DNA of 64,000 nucleotides from Mycobacterium sp. AZCC_0083 (GTDB lineage: Bacteria > Actinomycetota > Actinomycetes > Mycobacteriales > Mycobacteriaceae). Below, piece by piece: positions 43,676 to 52,516 of the stretch. A program made the position numbers and the translations under genes. Position 1 is the first letter of the stretch. The number at the start of each line of letters is the position of its first letter. The DNA lies in contig NZ_JACHGP010000015.1 in the NCBI RefSeq assembly GCF_014202335.1, positions 124,001 to 188,000 on the forward strand. The letters are read 5' to 3'. The notes under the pieces were generated by a model. That model saw nothing but the letters and a program-made list of their open reading frames with translations. It was not told the origin of the DNA and did not search any database.

Positions 43676-44664
43676 CCCGCATGCAACGTCATCTCGACAT
43701 CGACGACAACTGGACCTACCACGGCATGCGGGTGGTGCGGCTGCAGAATCAGCACCTGGCCCTCGACGTGCTTCCTCAGCGCGGCGCCAACATCTTTCGG
43801 GTACTGGACAAGCACCGCGACATCGACCTGCTGTGGAAGTCGCCACGCGTGGCGCCCCATGTCGCGGCTGTTCACGCCGACTTCGACGACCACTGGGCCG
43901 GGGGCTGGGACGACGCCTTCCCCGGCGGACGATCCAGCCGCAACCGCTATGGCGATCTGCTGCCCTACATGGGCGAGGTGTGGACCGCCCCTGCGGACTA
44001 TCAAATGCACGTTGCCGCAGACGAAGTCGCGCTCACCACCACGGTGCGCACCCCGATCACGCCTGCCGAGCTCACCCGAACGATCACGTTGCGCGCAGAC
44101 GAGCAGCGCTTCACCTTGAGCTACGCGCTGCGCAACATCGGCACGATGCCCTTCGACTACAACTGGGGCGTGCATCCCAGCCTGGCCATCAGACCAGGAA
44201 TGCGGTTCGACATCCCGGCCACTCGAGGCCTCGTCGACGAAGCAGGCGGTGAGCTGCTCGGCCGTCCCGGCGACGAATACGCCTGGCCGGTCCTGCGTGA
44301 GCACGACTTGCGCCTCGCCGATGACATCGACGTCGGCGCGTTCGCGCTGCACTACCTGACCGGCCTGACGGCAGGGTGGGTCGCGGCCACCGATGTCGCC
44401 GACCGGCGCGGCTTCGGACTGTGCTTCGATCACGAGCTGTTTCCCGTGGTGTGGTTCTGCCTGGTGTACGGCGGGTGGCGCGGGTATCAGCAGGCCCTGA
44501 TCGAACCGTGGACCGGCTACCCGAGTCCCCTTGACGAGGCCGTCGCGGCCGGCCGCGCCCGACTGCTCGGCCCCGACGAGACCCAGACGACCGAGGTCGT
44601 CGCCGCGCTCTACGACGGTGTCGAGACGGTCACCGAACTGCACCCCGACGGAACGGTGCGGTAG
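43672..44664 (+). CDS. Aldose 1-epimerase-like (galactose-mutarotase fold) protein
   Basis: A 330-aa beta-sandwich protein of the GalM/DUF4432 kind: LALDVLPQRGANIFRVLDKHRDIDLLWKSPR at 28-58, WAGGWDDAFPGG near 76-87, ALRNIGTMPFDYNWGVHPSLAI (~147-168, with His-Pro) and ALIEPWTGYPSP near 281. Probably a mutarotase or epimerase for the free sugar. ATG overlaps the permease stop (ATGA) and its TAG abuts the next ATG. Confidence 0.78.
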   Translation: MTRMQRHLDIDDNWTYHGMRVVRLQNQHLALDVLPQRGANIFRVLDKHRDIDLLWKSPRVAPHVAAVHADFDDHWAGGWDDAFPGGRSSRNRYGDLLPYMGEVWTAPADYQMHVAADEVALTTTVRTPITPAELTRTITLRADEQRFTLSYALRNIGTMPFDYNWGVHPSLAIRPGMRFDIPATRGLVDEAGGELLGRPGDEYAWPVLREHDLRLADDIDVGAFALHYLTGLTAGWVAATDVADRRGFGLCFDHELFPVVWFCLVYGGWRGYQQALIEPWTGYPSPLDEAVAAGRARLLGPDETQTTEVVAALYDGVETVTELHPDGTVR

Positions 44665-45675
44665 ATGGCGCATGACACCCCGGTTCGGTTGGGCCGGACC
44701 GCGTTGACGGTCACCGCGCTCGGATTCGGGGCCACCGCGATCGGCGGGATGTACACCGAGGTCAGCGACGACGCCGCACTCGACACCGTCGCGGCGGCAT
44801 GGGCGGCCGGACTGCGCTACTTCGACGCCGCGCCGCAGTATGGGCGCGGCAACGGCGAGGTGCGACTGGGCCGTGGACTGGCCGGCTACCCACGCGAGGA
44901 CTATGTGCTCTCCAGCAAGGTCGGTCGCCTGCTGCGTGCCGACGCGCCGCCCCACCCCGACGATTTCGACTCGACCGGCCGCCCTTACGACGCCGGGGCG
45001 CCCGACGTCGCCACGGTGTACGACTACTCCCGCGACGGCGTGCTGCGCTCCATCGAGGAGAGTCTGACTCGCCTCGGTACCGACCGTCTGGACATCGCCC
45101 TCGCGCACGATCCCGACGACTACGTCGACGAGGCGTTGGCGACGGCGCTGCCCACGCTGATCGAGCTACGCGACCAGAAGGTCGTCACCGCGATCGGCGC
45201 AGGCATGAACCAGACCGCGGCGCTGGAACGGTTCGCCCGCGAGTCCGATCCCGACATGTTTCTGCTCGCCGGTCGATACACATTGCTGGAACAGACTGCG
45301 CTGCAATCGTTCCTGCCGTTGTGCACGCAGCGGGGCATTGCCGTCGTCGCCGGGGGCGTCTTCAACAGCGGTTTGTTGGCCGACGCAGGCGCGGGCGCAC
45401 GCTACGACTACGATCCCGCACCGGCCGACCTCATCGCGCGCGCCCATCGGCTGGCGGAAGTGTGCCAGCGCCACGGGGTGCCGTTGAAGGCTGCGGCGCT
45501 GCAGTTTCCGATCGCCCATCCCAGCGTCGCGGCGGTCCTCACCGGGACGCGCAGCCGCGCGGAGCTCGACGAGAACGCGCAGCTGTTCGATCTACCGATC
45601 CCCTGCGACCTATGGCAAGAATTGAAGACCGAAGGGCTGCTCGCCGAAGACGCACCGACGCCCGTTCAGCCATGA
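44665..45675 (+). CDS. Aldo/keto reductase (L-fucose/D-threo-aldose dehydrogenase type)
   Basis: A 336-aa AKR. N-terminal LGRTALTVTALGFGATAIGGM; catalytic Asp/Tyr in YFDAAPQYGRGNGEVRLGRGL (about 52-72); Lys in VLSSKVGRLL (~86) and His in IALAHDPDDYVDEAL (~147). The arrangement resembles D-threo-aldose 1-dehydrogenase/L-fucose dehydrogenase, which oxidise sugars to lactones. This fits the lactonase-type amidohydrolase encoded next. Starts right after the epimerase-like stop. Confidence 0.85.
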   Translation: MAHDTPVRLGRTALTVTALGFGATAIGGMYTEVSDDAALDTVAAAWAAGLRYFDAAPQYGRGNGEVRLGRGLAGYPREDYVLSSKVGRLLRADAPPHPDDFDSTGRPYDAGAPDVATVYDYSRDGVLRSIEESLTRLGTDRLDIALAHDPDDYVDEALATALPTLIELRDQKVVTAIGAGMNQTAALERFARESDPDMFLLAGRYTLLEQTALQSFLPLCTQRGIAVVAGGVFNSGLLADAGAGARYDYDPAPADLIARAHRLAEVCQRHGVPLKAAALQFPIAHPSVAAVLTGTRSRAELDENAQLFDLPIPCDLWQELKTEGLLAEDAPTPVQP

Positions 45676-46541
45676 CGATCGTCGACGCACACCACCACCT
45701 TTGGGACCCCGACGTCGGCGACTACCCGTGGATGACCGGGGACTACGCCGCGCTGCGGCGCCGCTACGACGTCGGTGACTTGCAACCACACCTGCTCGAC
45801 AACGACGTCTCGGCGACGATCGTGGTGCAGGTCCGCGCCGACCTCGCCGAGACGGCCCAGCTGCTCGAATTGTGTACCCGCACAGCCGTCATCGTCGGCG
45901 TGGTCGGCTGGGTCGACCTGACCAGCCGCGAGGTCGGCGCCCAGATCGACGGACTGCTCAGCGGTGTCGGAGGCCGACATCTGGTGGGGTTGCGCCACGC
46001 CGCGGCCGACGAAGCCGACCCGTGCTGGCTGCTCCGCGACGACGTCGACACCGGGATGCGCGCCGTGACCGCGAGCGGGCTGACCTTCGATCTGGAGATC
46101 ACCGCCCGCGAACTGGCCGCCGCCAACACCTTGGTCCGCCGCCACCAGGAACTGCGCTTCGTCGTCGACCACGGCGCCAAGCCACCCATCGCCGAGGGCT
46201 GGTCCCAGGACTGGGCGGACGGAATCTCCGCGCTGGCGCAGAGTCCGAATGTCTGGTGCAAGCTGTCGGGTCTGGTCACCGAGGCGTCGTGGACGAGCTG
46301 GACCCCTTCCGATCTGCAGCCCTACGTCGACCACCTGATCGGCGCGTTCGGTCCCGCGCGATTGATGTTCGGCTCGGACTGGCCGGTCTGCGAGCTGGCC
46401 GCCAGCTATGACCGCGTGCTGGCAACGACCCAACACGGCTTGGCCGCGCTGACGCCCGACCAGCGTCGAAACATATTCGCTTGCAACGCATTACACGCCT
46501 ACCGACTCCCTACCTCTCAGATATCAGGAGAAGAGCGATGA
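45672..46541 (+). CDS. Amidohydrolase family 2, L-fuconolactonase-like
   Basis: A 289-aa metal-dependent hydrolase (COG3618-like). IVDAHHHLWDPDVGDYPWM at 3-21 holds the HxH pair, FVVDHGAKPP (~155) a later His, and LMFGSDWPVCE (~231-241) the catalytic Asp. Enzymes of this kind open sugar lactones such as L-fuconolactone. Overlaps both neighbours by four bases. Together with the AKR it would turn a free sugar into its aldonate. Confidence 0.84.
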   Translation: MTIVDAHHHLWDPDVGDYPWMTGDYAALRRRYDVGDLQPHLLDNDVSATIVVQVRADLAETAQLLELCTRTAVIVGVVGWVDLTSREVGAQIDGLLSGVGGRHLVGLRHAAADEADPCWLLRDDVDTGMRAVTASGLTFDLEITARELAAANTLVRRHQELRFVVDHGAKPPIAEGWSQDWADGISALAQSPNVWCKLSGLVTEASWTSWTPSDLQPYVDHLIGAFGPARLMFGSDWPVCELAASYDRVLATTQHGLAALTPDQRRNIFACNALHAYRLPTSQISGEER

Positions 46542-47812
46542 ACGCCTCGACCACGATCCAGCAGGATCAACGCGAACGCGCGATGCGCGCGCTGGCAGGA
46601 GGCGTCAGCAGCAACACCCGCCTGCTCAACCCGCACCTCATCGTCGAGCGCGCCAGCGGCTGCCGACTGTGGGACACCGACGGCACCGAGTACCTCGACT
46701 ACCTGCTCGGCCAAGGCCCAAACTTCCTCGGATACGCCCCGCCGCGCGTCGTGGAGAAGGTCATCGCCGCGCAACGCGACGGCATCATCTACGCCGCGAC
46801 CCACCACCGCGAGATCGAGGCCGCCGAACGGATTTTGGCAGTGCTCCCCTGGGCCGAACAACTCCGGTTCGGCAGCTCGAGCAGCGAGATGATCCAAGCG
46901 GCGATGCGCATCGCCCGCAACGCCACGGGCCGACGCAACATCCTGCGGTTCCACGGCCACTACCACGGCTGGTTCGACAACATCCAGATCCGTTCCGATG
47001 GCGGACGAGTCCAGCCCGGCAGCCTCGGCCAACTGCCCGACGCCCTCGATGCCACCCTCACCATCGAATGGAACGATCCAGAGGCATTCACGGCGGCCCT
47101 AAGCGAGCACGGCGACACCATCGCCGCAGTCCTGATGGAACCGATGATGCTCAATGCCGGAGCCATCGCACCCGCCGACGGCTATCTGCAACACGTGCGC
47201 GACCTGTGCACCCGTCGTGGCATCGTGCTGATCTTCGACGAGACCATCTCCGGGTTCCGGGTCGCACTCGGCGGCGCCGCCGAACGCTTCGGCGCCACAC
47301 CGGATCTCGCCGTCTACGGCAAGGCCATGGCCGCGGGATGGCCCTGTGCCGCGCTTGCCGGTCGACGCGACTTGTTCGCCGACGTCGCCACCGGCGCACT
47401 CACCCACGCCGGCACGTTCAACGGCAACACCATTGCCACCGCCGCGGTGCTCGCCTCCCTCGACGAACTGGAGGACCGCAGCGTCTACCGCTACGTCGAA
47501 TCCGTCGGCGCCGCATTGATCGACGGTCTGACCGGCGTGCTGGACCATCACGGAATCCCCATCAAGATCCAGGGACTGCCGATGGCGTTTCATGCTCGGT
47601 TCGACTCCAGCGCCGAACCGATCACTCGATACGCGCAGCTGCAAACCGTCGACCATGAACGCTACGGACGGTTCGCAGGTCAGCTCATCGCCTACGGAAT
47701 CTGGGTCGCCTACCGAGGTATCTGGTACGTCTCGGCCGCCCACACCCTCGACGACGTCGACGAAACCGTCAAGAGGTTCGAGGCCGCGGTGTCCGACTAC
47801 GACGACGCCTGA
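46538..47812 (+). CDS. Class III aminotransferase, glutamate-1-semialdehyde aminomutase-like
   Basis: A 424-aa PLP enzyme. GVSSNTRLLNPHLIVERASGCRLWDTDGTEYLDYLLGQGPNFLGYAPP (about 21-68), FGSSSSEMIQAAMRIAR (~110, PLP phosphate region), FHGHYHGWFD (~141), LIFDETISGFRVALGG (~232) and Schiff-base Lys in AVYGKAMAAGWP (~261). It resembles HemL-like aminotransferases but sits in a catabolic operon. It may remove an amino group from an aminosugar or amino aldehyde. AGGAG precedes the ATG, which overlaps the amidohydrolase stop. Last gene of the operon. Confidence 0.86.
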   Translation: MNASTTIQQDQRERAMRALAGGVSSNTRLLNPHLIVERASGCRLWDTDGTEYLDYLLGQGPNFLGYAPPRVVEKVIAAQRDGIIYAATHHREIEAAERILAVLPWAEQLRFGSSSSEMIQAAMRIARNATGRRNILRFHGHYHGWFDNIQIRSDGGRVQPGSLGQLPDALDATLTIEWNDPEAFTAALSEHGDTIAAVLMEPMMLNAGAIAPADGYLQHVRDLCTRRGIVLIFDETISGFRVALGGAAERFGATPDLAVYGKAMAAGWPCAALAGRRDLFADVATGALTHAGTFNGNTIATAAVLASLDELEDRSVYRYVESVGAALIDGLTGVLDHHGIPIKIQGLPMAFHARFDSSAEPITRYAQLQTVDHERYGRFAGQLIAYGIWVAYRGIWYVSAAHTLDDVDETVKRFEAAVSDYDDA

Positions 47813-48069
47813 GTCGCCGTCCAATGCCACACGCCTTGCCTCAATGACCAACGGCCCATCGCCTCGGTTAGGTCCGTGGCGAACCGAACGTCTGATTGGG
47901 GCGACACGGAAGTTCGCTCGCCGACCATGGCTTGCGACGCCAACAGTCTCTGTCCCTGTCGGACGAGCTCGCGTTGGGAATCGCTGAGACTCGTACGATC
48001 GGAATCGCCGAGCTTGCGAATGACCTCGGCGAACCTGGCGAACCTGGTGTGCAGCTGTGCGCAAGTCAT
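47797..48069 (-). CDS. Small hypothetical protein, 90 aa
   Basis: A compact helical-looking sequence (TRFARFAEVIRKLGDSDRTSLSDSQRELVRQGQRLLASQAMVG) ending WHWTATQASS. It converges on the aminotransferase gene and overlaps its last 16 bases. No good ribosome-binding site and no recognised family; could be a real small gene or a fragment. Confidence 0.4.
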   Translation of the reverse strand: MTCAQLHTRFARFAEVIRKLGDSDRTSLSDSQRELVRQGQRLLASQAMVGERTSVSPQSDVRFATDLTEAMGRWSLRQGVWHWTATQASS

Positions 48070-48125
48070 GCCGAAGCGCGGGCGCGGCCGCTGTAGGCTT
48101 TCATCGTCTCCTCGGAGGAATCCCG

Positions 48126-48611
48126 ATGATTCGACTCAGCCGGCCCGGCGTTTGGATTTCAATACTGATTTGTTCCCTGCTGCTGGTCGTTGCTGCTACG
48201 GCCGGCACCTTCGTCGCGTCACAACACAGAGGATCAGACGGATGGCGAGACGGCTTTTTGGCTTACGGCCAGGTCTCGGTGGCAATCTCCGGCGACGATG
48301 TGAATAGCCCTCGAACCAAGCGCTGCATTGCCAACTCCGTTCAGGCAGGCATCGATGTCAGGCAAGGAGTTCCGGTAGTCATCAGCCTCGACGGACGCGC
48401 CGTCGGAGGCGGCGACTTGTCCACCGGTGAGCTCATAACGGAAACAACACACCGTGGACCTTCCGAATCATGGCGGGCCTCTTGCCATTACAAGTTTTCG
48501 GCACCGGTGACAGAGCCCGGCGAAGGCCAATACACCGTGGATATCGGCGACGCCAAAGTGGCCTTTTCGATGGATGATCTGCGGAACGGCATCGATCTGG
48601 TTTTGTCGTAA
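48126..48611 (+). CDS. Membrane-anchored hypothetical protein, 161 aa
   Basis: ATG 48126 follows GGAGGA. One N-terminal helix (VWISILICSLLLVVAATAGTFVAS, 9-32) anchors a mature domain rich in beta-strands with two cysteines (RCIAN, SCHYKF). It looks like a small extracytoplasmic domain. Unknown function; base composition is more A+T than its neighbours. Confidence 0.65.
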   Translation: MIRLSRPGVWISILICSLLLVVAATAGTFVASQHRGSDGWRDGFLAYGQVSVAISGDDVNSPRTKRCIANSVQAGIDVRQGVPVVISLDGRAVGGGDLSTGELITETTHRGPSESWRASCHYKFSAPVTEPGEGQYTVDIGDAKVAFSMDDLRNGIDLVLS

Positions 48612-48672
48612 CTTCACGCCAATTTCCATTGATGGTCTGAGTTTTGTCGCTCCTGATGACCCGGCGACGCCG

Positions 48673-49263
48673 ATGTACCGCATACTGGCCAACGTGCGAC
48701 GTCCGGTAGCGTTGCGGGACTTGATGATTGCGCCTGTGCGGAGCGGGTATGTCGGCGACGGCCACCCACAGGACTCCGCCCTGGTCCCGATGGCAGGCTC
48801 CGAAGCAGTACCGAACGTCCATGTCGACGAGGTCTACCTGCCGGTCACCGACGGAGTGGCGCGATGCCAGCTTTACCGACCCGCGGCAGCACCGGCGGAT
48901 CAGCATCTTCCGGTGATCGTCTACTACCACGGCGGTGGATTCACGGTCGGTTCGTCTGATGACTGCGACTTCCTGTCTCGCAAGTTGGCGTTGACCAACG
49001 ACGCCGTCGTGGTGTCGGCCAACTACCGGATGGCGCCGGAGTTCCCGTTCCCTACACCATTCGATGATGCCTATGACGTCTACAGCTGGGTGGTCGACAA
49101 CACCCACGAAATCGATGGCGACAGCGCCCGTATCGCCGTCGCCGGCGATTCGGCGGGGCACGGGTATTACTTCTTTCCGAACGTGTTTCCCCAGGAGGAC
49201 ACCGTCTACCGACTAGTCGCCACAACGCTGGCCGAGGCGTTCGCCCGCCCGCGCGCCCGCTAG
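48673..49263 (+). pseudogene. HSL-family esterase with internal deletion
   Basis: The N-terminal half of a hormone-sensitive-lipase-type esterase is intact: VIVYYHGGGFTVGSSDDCD (oxyanion HGGG) and IAVAGDSAGH (nucleophile Ser). Directly after GDSAG the sequence jumps to HGYYFFPNVFPQEDTVYRLV, which in this family carries the catalytic His of the C-terminal end. About 100-110 residues, including the acid Asp, are missing without loss of frame. The protein should be inactive. The start at ATG 48673 is the best guess. Confidence 0.65.
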
Positions 49264-49394
49264 GGCGATTGAGGAAGGCGATCGTCGTCGCGGTGTCGCA
49301 TACTGTGGCGCCTCGACTCCGCGGCCGAGGTGACGTCGGTGCGGATCCGGTTCTGCGTGCCGGTCAGCATTCCCGAAAGTGGGTTCATTCAGCC

Positions 49395-51227
49395 TCACTG
49401 AGGCTTGGGGCGAATCTCCTGCGGCAGGAAACTCCCGTCGTTCGTGCCCACTTCATTGGCCATCAGTTCGTTCAGCAAGGCGTTCATCCGCAGGATGAGG
49501 TCCTTGTTCTTTTCCGGATCCAGTGCCAGATTGTGCGTCTCGAGCGGATCGTTCTTCAGGTCAAAGAGCTGAATGTCGTTGTTCCGCAGGATCTGTTCCA
49601 GCGTGGTCGGCGTATTGAAGTTCGCGGGCGCGTAATAGCGCGCGAACTTGTACTGTCCGTCGAACGCAAAACTCATGAATCCGCGCTTGTTGAGCTTGGT
49701 TCGAAGCTCGGTCAACGGCGGCGCCGGTTTGTTCTGAAGCAGTTCCTTCATTCCCGCCACGCAATAGTCCGCATCGATGGTGAGCGGGCCGACGTAGTTG
49801 AACAAGGCGCCCGGGCGGACGGCCTGTGGGCTCGCAGTCCCAGCGGTGGCGAGCACCGCGGAAAAATCATGGCCGGGCAATCCCTGCACAGCCTCTCGCC
49901 GCTGGTCCTCGGGCACCCCCGCTAGCCCGGGCAGCGACGGCATCACATCCAGGTGGCTGGTGACGACGTCCGACTGTTGGCCCCGGGGATAGTCGGGATG
50001 GACGACGATCAACGGCACATGGGAGTTGCCCTCATAAGCCATCGGGCCCTTGCCACGGATGCCGCCGTGATCACCCGCCATCTCGCCATGATCGGCGGTG
50101 AAGATCACGACCGTCTCGTCCCAGAGCCCGAGCTCGTCGAGGCCGTCCTCGAGTTGTTGCAGGCTGAGATCCGTGTCACGAATCATGTTCAGATAATAGT
50201 CATTAAAGACTTGCCACATGTCTGGGCGGTTGGTGGGGATGGCGCCAAGGACGCCCTCCCACCCGGTGTTGTATTCCCGCAACGCTGGTGGCATGCCCGG
50301 CGCCGACAGCGATTCCTGCAGTGTCGGGGAGGGAGCGGTGTTCCAGCGGTGACTGTATAGCGAATTCGCCGGGGGCGTGACGATCGCGTCCTTCGAGATG
50401 GCCTGCTGCACTTGAGGTGTTCCCGGGACATTGGCGTCGGCGTACATGATGTCGTGCGGGTTCAGGTAGCTCATGATCAAGAAGAAGGGCTGCCCGGATT
50501 CGCGCAGCTTCGGCACATTGCCGCGCAACCAGCGGACGCCTTCGCCGGCGGTGTACACATCGGTGTCGTAGCCCTGGTTGGGTGCGCCGGGTTTGTCACC
50601 GTCGGGTTGGTAGACGTCGAATCCATAGGGCTGGAGCGCTTCGCTGTAGTTGACCGTCGGCTTGGGCGGGATGAGGTCGGCTTCCATTTCCCACTTGCCG
50701 AAGAATGCGGTCTGGTAGCCGAGCTTCTTCATCATCGAACCCATATTGGGCCGGTCTTGGCGCAGGTTCGGCACCCAGCCGGTCTCCATCTGGTCGAAGA
50801 CGCCGTTGACTTGCGGCGGATGTCCGCTGTAGAACGCCGCCCGCGAGGGCGTACACATCGCGGACGCGATGTAGTGGTTGCGGAAGGTAATCCCTTGCTG
50901 GGCAAGGCGATCAAGGGCTGGAGTGGTGTAGCCCTGGCCGGCAGGCAAGTCGAACCGCGTTTGATCGCGAATGATGAGGATGACGTTCAACGGCTGGTTC
51001 GATCGCCCGGGCGTGGCCGGGGCAGCGGGGTGCGGACCCCGGTCGGCGGTCTGCCGCTCGGTGACACCGGCGCTCTGCCGCTGTATTGCAGTGGCAGCCG
51101 CGGCGCCCGCAGCGGCACCGAGACCGAGCAGCCCAGCGCCGCCGAGCAAGTGACGTCGACTCACCCGCGCTGCGCCAGGCCCGCCCGGGTCTGGCGGCGT
51201 CGCCGGAGCGTCGGGTAGTTCGGTCAT
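49395..51227 (-). CDS. Tat-exported sulfatase (arylsulfatase-like)
   Basis: A 610-aa sulfatase. A Tat signal (VSRRHLLGGAGLLGLGAAAGAAAATA) lies at 22-47. The formylglycine site CTPSRAAF (~124) has the required C-x-P-S-R. Metal ligands are in LNVILIIRDQTR (Asp) and IFTADHGEMAGDHGG (~335, Asp/His). The C-terminal ~100 residues form the usual small domain. It needs formylglycine-generating enzyme, which is not in the window. It probably removes sulfate from an exported or environmental sulfate ester. ATG 51227 is chosen; the GTG at 51257 in frame is possible. The 131 bp downstream (49264-49394) hold nothing clear. Confidence 0.85.
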   Translation of the reverse strand: MTELPDAPATPPDPGGPGAARVSRRHLLGGAGLLGLGAAAGAAAATAIQRQSAGVTERQTADRGPHPAAPATPGRSNQPLNVILIIRDQTRFDLPAGQGYTTPALDRLAQQGITFRNHYIASAMCTPSRAAFYSGHPPQVNGVFDQMETGWVPNLRQDRPNMGSMMKKLGYQTAFFGKWEMEADLIPPKPTVNYSEALQPYGFDVYQPDGDKPGAPNQGYDTDVYTAGEGVRWLRGNVPKLRESGQPFFLIMSYLNPHDIMYADANVPGTPQVQQAISKDAIVTPPANSLYSHRWNTAPSPTLQESLSAPGMPPALREYNTGWEGVLGAIPTNRPDMWQVFNDYYLNMIRDTDLSLQQLEDGLDELGLWDETVVIFTADHGEMAGDHGGIRGKGPMAYEGNSHVPLIVVHPDYPRGQQSDVVTSHLDVMPSLPGLAGVPEDQRREAVQGLPGHDFSAVLATAGTASPQAVRPGALFNYVGPLTIDADYCVAGMKELLQNKPAPPLTELRTKLNKRGFMSFAFDGQYKFARYYAPANFNTPTTLEQILRNNDIQLFDLKNDPLETHNLALDPEKNKDLILRMNALLNELMANEVGTNDGSFLPQEIRPKPQ

Positions 51228-51875
51228 CCGACGATCACCACGCCCTGCAACCAGCACATGCGGCCAAGTCCATCAACACGTCCCCCCGACGAGGCAAACC
51301 CGATCCGTCGTGCTGAAGTCTAGTTCTAGTGGTCGTGTTGGGGGCCAATGATCGACACGAAGCCATGGACCGCGCCATCAACCCGACAAACAGACCGAGG
51401 GTTCGAACGAAGAACCTTACGTATCCGAAAAGTGGAGCTAAGGGGACAACTCTAGAACCCGGATACCGTCGATCGGATACAGCGTCTGACCGGGTCGACA
51501 CAGTGAATCGACTCGACGACCGGAGGCAATACCGGCAACCCTCGTATTCGATCTCGCCGTATTCGCTCGTTCCCATTGAGCCTTCCGCAGACCCTCTTAG
51601 GGGAAAGACGCTCCGACGACGCGGCACAGATGACAAGTCCAGATGGTCGAGCCCGCTACGCGTCCGCAGTAGTTGGCGGCATCACAGGCTTTCTCAGCCT
51701 CTAGGTCTACAACTGCCTCGGGTCAGCAAGGGGCGGGCGGGGATCCGCCCGTCACCGTCGGATTCGCTTCTTGCGGTTCTCGTCATGCCTCGCGGAAGCC
51801 GGTTATTTCGCAGTGCTGCAATGCATTTGACCCTGGCTCGTCATAGAAGGTATCCAGTTCACCGGGAACTGCCGC
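51228..51875. other. A+T-richer intergenic region with direct-repeat copy
   Basis: About 650 bp without a convincing gene. A 190-aa plus-strand frame and a 133-aa minus-strand frame cross it, but their sequences look random (many Arg/Ser/Pro, no start signals). It contains one copy of the 48-bp repeat (51432-51479). This is the left edge of the proposed island. Confidence 0.5.
51432..51479 (+). repeat. 48-bp direct repeat, left copy (tRNA-Ala-3'-end-like)
   Basis: Starts AGTGGAGCTAAGGGGA and matches the copy at 62407-62454 at 40 of 48 positions without gaps. The first 16 bases are the complement of a typical tRNA-Ala 3' end (TCCCCTTAGCTCCAC). No full tRNA is present. Confidence 0.65.
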
Positions 51876-52277
51876 CTATGCCCCGCAGTCGGCGCTGTTG
51901 ACCTTGCTGCCGTTGACTATCTTGCAGAACGGGAACCCGTTGTCTCCGTTCGCGACGCTGAGGAGCACGCCCTGGCCATCGTCGACGAGCGTGATCGTCA
52001 CATAGCTGCCGCGCTCAGCGTTGCCGCCACTGGTGATGTTGCCGTACGCGGTGTAGTCCGGCTGGGGTGGCGGAGGCTGCGCGCCGCCGATTTGGAAGTT
52101 CACCGAACCCCCGTTGTACGTCTCCGTGCCCGAGCCGTCGGCATTGACGGTCAGACTCTCCCCGTCGCCAACCCATTGGCCGACGAACGGCCCCAGCCCC
52201 GGCACGTCCGCCTGTGCCATTGGGGCACAGGCAATGCCCACCACTAGAACCGCTGGTGCCACTAGTACCTTCTTCAT
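51876..52277 (-). CDS. Small secreted protein, 133 aa
   Basis: ATG 52277 starts a signal peptide (MKKVLVAPAVLVVGIACAPMAQA, cut near 23). The mature ~110 residues are beta-rich (GPFVGQWVGDGESLTVNADGSGTETYNGGS ... YVTITLVDDGQGVLLSVANGDNGFPFCKIVNG) with two cysteines near the end, a pattern of small mycobacterial secreted proteins. The open frame continues upstream into the TIR remnant, but a start there is unlikely. Function unknown. Confidence 0.72.
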   Translation of the reverse strand: MKKVLVAPAVLVVGIACAPMAQADVPGLGPFVGQWVGDGESLTVNADGSGTETYNGGSVNFQIGGAQPPPPQPDYTAYGNITSGGNAERGSYVTITLVDDGQGVLLSVANGDNGFPFCKIVNGSKVNSADCGA

Positions 52278-52311
52278 TGCTTCAGTCTTGACCTTGACCT
52301 GGCGCCATGGC

Positions 52312-52467
52312 CTAGATTCGCCGAGCCCGTGGGTCTCTTGTCCCTGTGGGGTCGATGTCCAGGAAAATCTCGTTGGCCAGCTCACGTTGCTGGGAATCCA
52401 GCCACTGCTTGAGCGCCACCGCTTCACGCCAGTCATGGCTGGAGTGGCTCAAAGAGATACGCCACAT
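52312..52467 (-). pseudogene. Truncated TIR domain
   Basis: ATG 52467 begins MWRISLSHSSHDWREAVALK, followed by QWL...LANEIFLDID. These are the first beta strand, helix and second strand of a bacterial TIR domain (of the kind found on TIR-NACHT/WD40 proteins). The sequence then breaks off (TGTRDPRARRI, stop at 52312), before the catalytic Glu region. It is a remnant of a lost TIR gene beside the RyR-domain gene, which overlaps its upstream frame. Confidence 0.65.
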
Positions 52468-52516
52468 CGGAAAGTCCTCTCCGTGGCGAAGGACTCGATG
52501 CACCGACCCTCGAAGC

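Noticed and set aside
42617..43846. 409-aa minus-strand open frame
   Set aside because: Antisense to the APC permease; Gly/Arg/His/Asp-rich without domain features.
43630..45108. 492-aa minus-strand open frame
   Set aside because: Antisense to the epimerase-like and AKR genes; no protein-family features.
51432..51479. Complete tRNA-Ala gene
   Set aside because: Only the 3'-end-like part is present; the T-stem does not pair because of inserted bases. Same for 62407-62454.
51329..51901. 190-aa plus-strand open frame in the left island edge
   Set aside because: Random-looking composition, no ribosome-binding site, and it covers the 48-bp repeat.
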